Below, piece by piece: positions 59,956 to 64,000 of a stretch of 64,000 nucleotides of DNA. The position numbers and the translations under genes are program-made. Each line of letters begins with the position of its first letter. Position 1 is the stretch's first letter. The DNA is from Sinotaia quadrata (lineage: Eukaryota > Mollusca > Gastropoda > Architaenioglossa > Viviparidae), in NCBI GenBank assembly GCA_028829895.1, contig CM054179.1:98947375-99011374 (forward strand), written 5' to 3'. The notes under the pieces are model-generated. The model did no database searches, was not told where the DNA came from, and saw only the letters and a program-made list of their open reading frames with translations.

Positions 59956-60336
59956 GCACGCACACACATTTACAATACAGTCTACAGACTGCGCCTCACA
60001 ATCCTTTGACTCTCAACCACCACCACTCTACTGCAGACTTTCTTTAAAGCTATAATTGCTGCATAGTAGGATTTTTTTTTAAAAAATAAGTTACAGAACT
60101 TGGCAGGAAATCGATGACCAGGTACTTGATTAATGGGGTGTGGCGATGAATTTCTCTCTGTGCAGCGTTTGGCACATCTTCACTGGACCAGAACGAGTGG
60201 ATAGTGGGTCCGAAGTTTTCTCTGCAGTCCCGAAGCATTGTCTTTGCTGGGCACGTGCAACAGGTCGAGGTCCAGTGTTTAGCTGAAGGAAACCCTCAAC
60301 CCACTTATAAGGTATAAGAACTCTCTCTTTCTGTCT

Positions 60337-60392
<56 letters not shown>

Positions 60393-62613
60393 GCACACAC
60401 ATACATGTGCTCACACTTATACCCACATAGAAACATTCTCTCCACTCACATATTTACAAACGCACACTGACGCGAATTTTAAGCACCATATTCCATATTC
60501 CATTACAGTTCTTTACTGGCTAATCAAGCTACATGCCTTAGATTTAGCGTAGCTAGTTTTTCATCTTCATTTTTTTTAATTTTAAGAACAAAAAGGAAAC
60601 AACCATCTTGATATTTCTTGCAAAAGTACGAGTATGTGTGGTTTATAGTAGTAGTATAGGGTGCGCTTCCGGCTTCCGGCTTCCGCCCAATGTGTGGTTT
60701 ATATCGGCTCCATTTTGTTTCATTCTCAAGCTTCAGCTATTGGATGTTTCGTTTGCATAGGACCCAACTATTGGCTGTTTTCATGATATCATCTTATTTA
60801 CTTAATTTGGACTGGGTGGTGGTGGTGGTGGAGGCCGATTTCGCGCTGGGAATTGGGGGTGGGGGGTTATGAGGGGTGTTCGGGAGGCGGGGGGGGGACT
60901 ATGTCTTCTCTATAATGTTTGTTCTGCAGCTGGTGTGTGATGCTATTTGTTTGTTCCTCTTATTTTATTTCCCGTGTACTTATTGTTTATAGGTGTTGGG
61001 TTTGATGAGGTTAATATAGGTGTTGGGTTTGATGAGGTTAATATAGGTGTTGGGTTTGATGAGGTTAATATAGGTGTTGGGTTTGATGAGGTTAATATAG
61101 GTGTTGGGTTTGATGAGGTTAATATAGGTGTTGGGTTTGATGAGGTTAATATAGGTGTTGGGTTTGATGAGGTTAATATAGGTGTTGGGTTTGATGAGGT
61201 TAATATAGGTGTTGGGTTTGATGAGGTTAATATAGGTGTTGGGTGGGTGATTTTGTTTATAAATTTGTCTGTGTTATTTAATTTTAACTGGTTAAAGTTT
61301 TGATATTGAGGGTTTTCTCACAATCATTACTTTTGATGGCTAGTCGTTAAGACACACCACATTGGGGAAAACGTCAAGAAACTCTAAAACAAAAGATATA
61401 CCACCCCGTTTATTTTTTCATTTAATGGGAGTGCTCACGCCGCCATTTTATTCAAAGTGCTTATTAAGACATGAACATCACTCATCAACATGGAAGTTGA
61501 TCAGAAAATAACAGCTTGGTTTTGCCTCGATTTTATTCAAAGTACTTATTAAGACATGAACATCACTCATCAACATGGAAGTTGATCAGAAAATAACAAC
61601 TTATTTTTGTTGCCATTGCATTCAAAGTGCTTATCGAGATAAGAGTACAAGGTTTGTTTTTTTCCACCTGCCATTTCACTAGGAGTGCTTAAAAGCATAG
61701 GAGTGTAACTCATATGGACGTTGGGCAGAAAATAAAGACCTTAGACAAGTTTAGAATTATTGAACACTATGTGGTCAAGACTAAATAACTTTTATTTTCC
61801 AGAAATAAATTTTCATTCTAGATCGGCCGCTGTGCTGAAAGAAATGCGTACCCGATTTAACCAGGTTTGGAAGAGACTCCAAAGATTAAATAAAAACACA
61901 CCTTACCTAGTTTGTCTTTTAATTAAGAAATTTATTTCTTGCTTTAATTTCCAGGACTGAAAAAGAAACTGAAAGAAAATACATTTTCATACAATTTTTG
62001 TGCGGCGGAGTTAGATTTTACGCTACTGATTTAATTCTAAAGTTGTAGCTGCTATTTGTAGTGATATTATGCTAGGGCCTTTTGTACAATGGAACAATGT
62101 GTATTTGTGTGCTACTTTAATTTCTAGTCATTTAAAAATAACAATGGAACAATGTGTATTTGTGTGCTACTTTAATTTCTAGTCATTTAAAAATAATTTT
62201 CTAGTCGTATCGTGAAATAAATATTCATAAGGTGCACTTGTAGCTACATTAATAATACAAGTTCAGTCTAAATACTTGTTTATTGTCACCATACTAAGAG
62301 TTCACTTTGTTTTCGCACTGGTAAATGAATTTGACGTGTGTTTCACCGTGGTAAATTTATTTGACCTGGGACCTAATTTAAAAATAAAAAAAAGAAATGG
62401 TAATATAGAGTTATCGTTCACAGTGGTTCCGCGACTTCGGGACAGACAATGCGGTGGAGATAAGCGCTCAGAGAAATTTGAGTTACACGATCACCAACGG
62501 GCACCTGACAATTTGGAGTCCAAGAGAAGATCGAGATCTTGGGAAATACACGTGCGTGGCAGAAAACTCTGCTGGAAGAGTGTTCGGGAATCCTGTACGA
62601 ATATCCAGTGGAT
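51781..62613 (+). CDS. Cont: Contactin with N-terminal C-type lectin domain, 5' part, seven coding exons
   Basis: Gene-level entry; exons are 51781-51865, 55737-55831, 57468-57553, 58801-58970, 59583-59696, 60166-60311 and 62424-62613. All junctions are GT-AG and phases agree, giving 295 codons plus one base. The order is a signal peptide (residues 1 to about 23), a C-type lectin domain (about 30-175), a linker RDFSFGTSSLDQNEWIVGP, and the first Ig domain (about 195-295) with Cys in VEVQCLAEGNPQP, Trp in WFRDFG and DLGKYTCVAENSAG. A C-type lectin ahead of Ig domains is the layout of protostome contactin, a GPI-anchored adhesion molecule of septate and glial junctions. The remaining Ig and fibronectin type III domains and the GPI signal would lie past the right edge. 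Confidence 0.9.
52060..52505. repeat. 43-bp minisatellite, about 10 copies
   Basis: The unit GATCTTTACGGCTGGGAGTT, CTGGTTACAGATCAAATC and AAAGT repeats every 43 bp (for example 52074 and 52117) with very few differences, indicating recent expansion. It begins 195 bp after a coding exon's donor. Confidence 0.95.
53540..54350. repeat. Dispersed repeat family B, copy 3 (longest)
   Basis: The left half matches 43905-44330 and the right half matches 49845-50140, so this is the most complete of the three copies. The right end ATATAACAATTAAATTTTAA and GGCAAATTTACTC is shared with copy 2. No open frame of note. It is a likely SINE or non-autonomous element of unnamed family. Confidence 0.75.
55737..55831 (+). 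CDS. Cont: Contactin exon: start of C-type lectin domain
   Basis: The acceptor is TCTGGTACAG and the donor GTACGT. Two bases complete Asn29, then it encodes CPQDWVSFENQCYNFVFYP and TLLYEEASQACH. The CPxxW...CY.F pair is the N-terminal disulfide hairpin of long-form C-type lectin domains, and YEEASQAC is the first helix with its conserved Cys. It ends in phase 0. Confidence 0.9.
55855..56140. repeat. 18-bp tandem repeat beside a contactin splice donor
   Basis: About 14 units of ATGTACGTTATGTTTGAC begin within 50 bp of the donor of the preceding exon. Many units repeat the exon-intron junction CAT/GTACGTTAT. Open frames across it are repeat artefacts. Confidence 0.92.
56141..57467 (+). other. 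Contactin lectin intron 1 (remainder)
   Basis: Mostly AT-rich. The purine triplet tract at 56555-56945 is entered separately. No exon is seen until the acceptor ATTTTTCAG at 57467. Confidence 0.6.
56555..56945. repeat. GAA/GAT/GGT triplet-repeat tract
   Basis: About 390 bases built from alternating blocks of GATGAT, GGTGGT and GAAGAAGAAG. The minus strand gives a long Ser/His/Phe open frame, which is an artefact. The nearly pure purine strand could form triplex structures. Confidence 0.93.
57468..57553 (+). CDS. Cont: Contactin exon: C-type lectin, second part
   Basis: The acceptor is ATTTTTCAG and the donor GTTGGT. It encodes HIGANLISVNSVNEHNFIA and HWLSRYNTT, plus two bases of Ser. GANLISVNSVNEHNFI is the standard lectin-domain second-helix motif (GAxLxSxxSxxEHxFI). 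The phase is 0 in and 2 out. Confidence 0.9.
57554..58800 (+). other. Contactin lectin intron 2
   Basis: Sequence of mixed composition with a TATATA run at 58235 and a GTGTGT/GTATGT-rich stretch from 58596 to 58770 ahead of the acceptor. No further exon is seen. Confidence 0.6.
58801..58970 (+). CDS. Cont: Contactin exon: C-type lectin, third part
   Basis: The exon starts after TGTATGTATAG. A second AG (TTGATTCAG) lies 10 bases inside but would break the frame. It encodes SLIQWYTSGVDRNGNRQW, DGDGNSFTSQVAFWIDPA and SETTVPSTGRYVEAHLVYEYS. The WYTSG..R...W spacing is that of a lectin long loop, but there is no Cys here, so the usual inner disulfide is missing, and no clear EPN/WND calcium-binding motif is seen. 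Calcium-dependent sugar binding is therefore doubtful. Donor GTAAGA, phase 1. Confidence 0.88.
58971..59582 (+). other. Contactin lectin intron 3
   Basis: About 600 bases, with a pyrimidine-rich stretch before the acceptor CTTATTTCAG. Nothing else is seen. Confidence 0.6.
59583..59696 (+). CDS. Cont: Contactin exon: end of C-type lectin domain
   Basis: The acceptor is CGCTTATTTCAG and the donor GTAAGT. It encodes EQKRYGWAWLTRAKSLPYMC and EIGRHQVYQVLQQSRDF. YGWAW...LPYMCEI matches the last strand of the domain (xxxxPYICE), with the closing Cys that pairs with ACH in the first helix. RDFSFG after it is the junction to the Ig region. Phase is 1 in and 1 out. Confidence 0.9.
59739..60000. repeat. 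GA and CACG microsatellites
   Basis: A (GA)n run of about 65 bases lies at 59739-59803 and a CACG/CACA run at 59897-59970, both in the intron before the Ig exon. Confidence 0.9.
60166..60311 (+). CDS. Cont: Contactin exon: linker and first half of Ig domain 1
   Basis: The acceptor is TCTGTGCAG and the donor GTATAA. It encodes FGTSSLDQNEWIVGPKFSLQ, SRSIVFAGHVQQVEVQCLA and EGNPQPTYK. GPKF..Q...IVF opens the Ig domain, VEVQC is strand B with its Cys, and AEGNPQPTYKW is the classic I-set turn. It ends in phase 0 just before the core Trp, which begins the next exon. Confidence 0.92.
60312..62423 (+). other. Contactin Ig intron
   Basis: The intron holds a (CA)n run (60338-60391), a G-rich tract (60810-60898), the 27-bp repeat (60990-61243), two copies of a block of about 85 bp at 61440-61530 and 61530-61615 (TTCAAAGT.CTTATTAAGACA, then GAACATCACTCATCAACATG), and a 60-bp direct duplication at 62089-62200 (AATGGAACAATGTGTATTTG). 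No other exon is seen. Confidence 0.65.
60990..61243. repeat. 27-bp minisatellite, about 9 virtually identical copies
   Basis: The unit GGTGTTGGGTTTGATGAGGT followed by TAATATA repeats with no visible differences, so it is very young and probably variable in number. Because 27 is nine codons it yields an open frame (GVGFDEVNI repeated), but it lies inside an intron with no splice support. Confidence 0.96.
62424..62613 (+). CDS. Cont: Contactin exon: second half of Ig domain 1
   Basis: The acceptor is TCGTTCACAG and the donor GTAAGT. It encodes WFRDFGTDNAVEISAQRNLS, YTITNGHLTIWSPREDRDLG and KYTCVAENSAGRVFGNPVRI, then SSG, plus one base. The core Trp opens the exon, and L.I..P...DLGKYTCVAENSAG holds the strand E to F pattern with the second Cys. 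Ser-Ser-Gly leads to the next Ig domain, off the window. Confidence 0.93.
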
Positions 62614-62624
62614 GTAAGTGTTAT

Positions 62625-63125
62625 CAGGTGTCTGGATGATTTAAGTTTTATTTTCGTATGTCCACGTTCGGGTATCTCAAAGATATGTTATAAAAAGCTT
62701 GTGTTATTTAGGTGTCAAAATAAATACTGTTTAGGTTCGGGTGGCTAAAACATATGTTATTTAGGTTCGGGTGTCTTAAAGATGCCTTATGCAGGTTGGG
62801 GTGTTTAAAAGATGTTATTTAGGTTCTGTTATATGAAAATTTTCTTATTTAGATTCAGTTGTCCACAAGGTATGTTATTTACATTTGGGTGTCTAAAAGA
62901 TATATTATTTAGGGTCGTGTGTATAAAAGCTATGTTATTTAAATATGTTAGGTGGATGAAAATTGTTGTTGTTTTTAAGTTTGAGTGTCTAAAAGATATG
63001 TAATTTAGTTGTCTAAAAGATATGTTATTGAGGTGCGGGTTTATGAAAGATATGGTGTTTAGGTTTGGATATCTAAAAGACATGTTATTTAAGTTCGCGT
63101 ATCTAAAAGATATGTTATTTAGTTT
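62625..63125. repeat. 31-bp tandem repeat after contactin Ig exon, about 14 copies
   Basis: The unit is about TTCGGGTGTCTAAAAGATAT followed by GTTATTTAGG, diverged and with indels. Its GTTAT...AGGTGTCT order resembles the first 25 bases of the intron itself. Confidence 0.88.
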
Positions 63126-63249
63126 AGTTAGACATTAATTATACACACTTTCAAAAGATATGGTAGAAATCGATGGCCTTCTGCGCATCATGTGCATTGA
63201 CGCAGATTGCTTTTCTTATATTTTAAATTCCTGATTTTCCAACCTTATG

Positions 63250-63545
63250 TTGTCCTCTGGATATAAGTGTTATCGGGTGTCCGAGAATTATGAGTGTTGT
63301 GGGAGCTGTTCAAAGGCTATGAGTGTTATTAGTTGTCCGGCGATTGAGTGTTATCGTCTGTATGAAGATGAGTGTTAGTTGTCCGGCGAATGAGTTTTGT
63401 CGTCTGTCCAAAGGATGTGAGCTTTATTCAGTTGTCCGGCGAATGAGAATTATCGTCTGTCCGAAGGATGCGTATTATTTAGTTGTCCGGTGAATGAGTG
63501 TTATCGTCTGGTCCGAAGGATACGAGTTTTATTTATTTGTCCATT
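63250..63545. repeat. About 50-bp tandem repeat, about 5 copies
   Basis: The unit is GAATGAGTGTTATCGTCTGT, CCGAAGGATG and TATTTAGTTGTCCGGC. The first unit, CTCTGGATATAAGTGTTATC followed by GGGTGTCCG, closely matches the exon-intron junction at 62605-62635. Confidence 0.85.
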
Positions 63546-63804
63546 GACCGTTTGTATTGTGGTGTTCAGTAAAAAGATAGAATAGAATGAATGTCCTTTG
63601 GTAGTTAGTGCTAAACTAGTTGCCTCGGGTGCATGCGAGTTTCAGGCGGGTGTCCGGTGGATATTAATGTTAGTGCAATGCTGAAAGTATATGACTGTTC
63701 TGACTGTTCATCTAGTCTGTACAGGAGATGCATGTTCAGAGGCATCCAGTTAATACCAGTGGGCGGTGACTTGAGAGTGTGTGATGCATGTCAATAAATG
63801 CGAG

Positions 63805-64000
63805 GGCTATTTAGAAATCCAGTGGATGAGAGAGTTATTTAGAAGTCGAGTGGATGTGAAGGGTTATTTAGAAGTCTAGTGGATGTGAGGGTTATTTAGA
63901 AGTCCACTGGATGTGAGGTTATTTAGAAGTCAGTGGATGTGAAAGCTATTTAGAAGTCCAATGAATGTGAGAGTTATTTAAAAGTCCACTGGTTGCGATG
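63805..64000. repeat. About 30-bp tandem repeat resembling the Ig exon splice donor
   Basis: Units of AAGTCCAGTGGATGTGAGGG followed by TTATTTAG, at least six copies, continue to the window edge. Each looks like the end of the Ig exon (CCAGTGGAT) plus its donor (GTAAGTGTTAT). Confidence 0.9.

Noticed and set aside
60947..61303. 118-codon open frame with GVGFDEVNI repeats
   Set aside because: It comes from the 27-bp minisatellite; it has no splice sites in phase with contactin and lies between exons that already join correctly.

Overview
This is animal nuclear DNA: AT-rich, with long introns, GT-AG exons, microsatellites and minisatellites in nearly every intron, and decayed DNA transposons. 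No operons, Shine-Dalgarno sites, tRNAs, rRNAs or CRISPR arrays are seen. The contactin gene carries an N-terminal C-type lectin domain, which is the protostome form of contactin. With the repeat-rich introns this suggests a lophotrochozoan, possibly a mollusc; that placement is inference.

Two protein-coding genes lie head to head and both run off the window. On the minus strand, 1233-29050 holds the 5' part of an R3H-domain gene (R3HDM1/R3HDM2, Drosophila encore family): a non-coding first exon at a CRE/ETS promoter near 29.0 kb, then seven coding exons (23198 down to 1233) that join in one frame for 328 codons across the R3H domain. On the plus strand, 51781-62613 holds the 5' part of a contactin: a signal-peptide exon, four exons for a C-type lectin domain, and two exons for the first immunoglobulin domain, 295 codons plus one base.

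The R3HDM introns contain a 199-bp hAT-type MITE (3729-3927) with a perfect 8-bp target duplication, an hAT transposase remnant (5540-6215, minus), a perfect 73-bp inverted repeat with a 12-nt spacer (9725-9882), a broken Mutator-like transposase (17735-18615), and two copies of one dispersed repeat (2600-4035 and 19370-22390). One of these copies shows the empty site of the MITE.

The 29.1-51.7 kb interval has no confident protein-coding gene. It holds a 56-bp minisatellite of about 22 copies (32.0-33.2 kb), a 60-bp array (34.9-36.1 kb), several microsatellites, a nested MITE with long iteron-like inverted termini (44670-45118), an hAT/GTF2IRD2-like pseudogene in which three separate coding segments have become tandem arrays (47.3-48.97 kb), and GC-rich stretches at 39.3-41.1 and 49.05-49.7 kb that are candidate contactin promoters.

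The most unusual signal is in the contactin introns. Minisatellites just downstream of at least two coding exons resemble that exon's own 3' end and splice donor, so the introns carry runs of decoy donor sites. No new enzymatic or defence system is visible.
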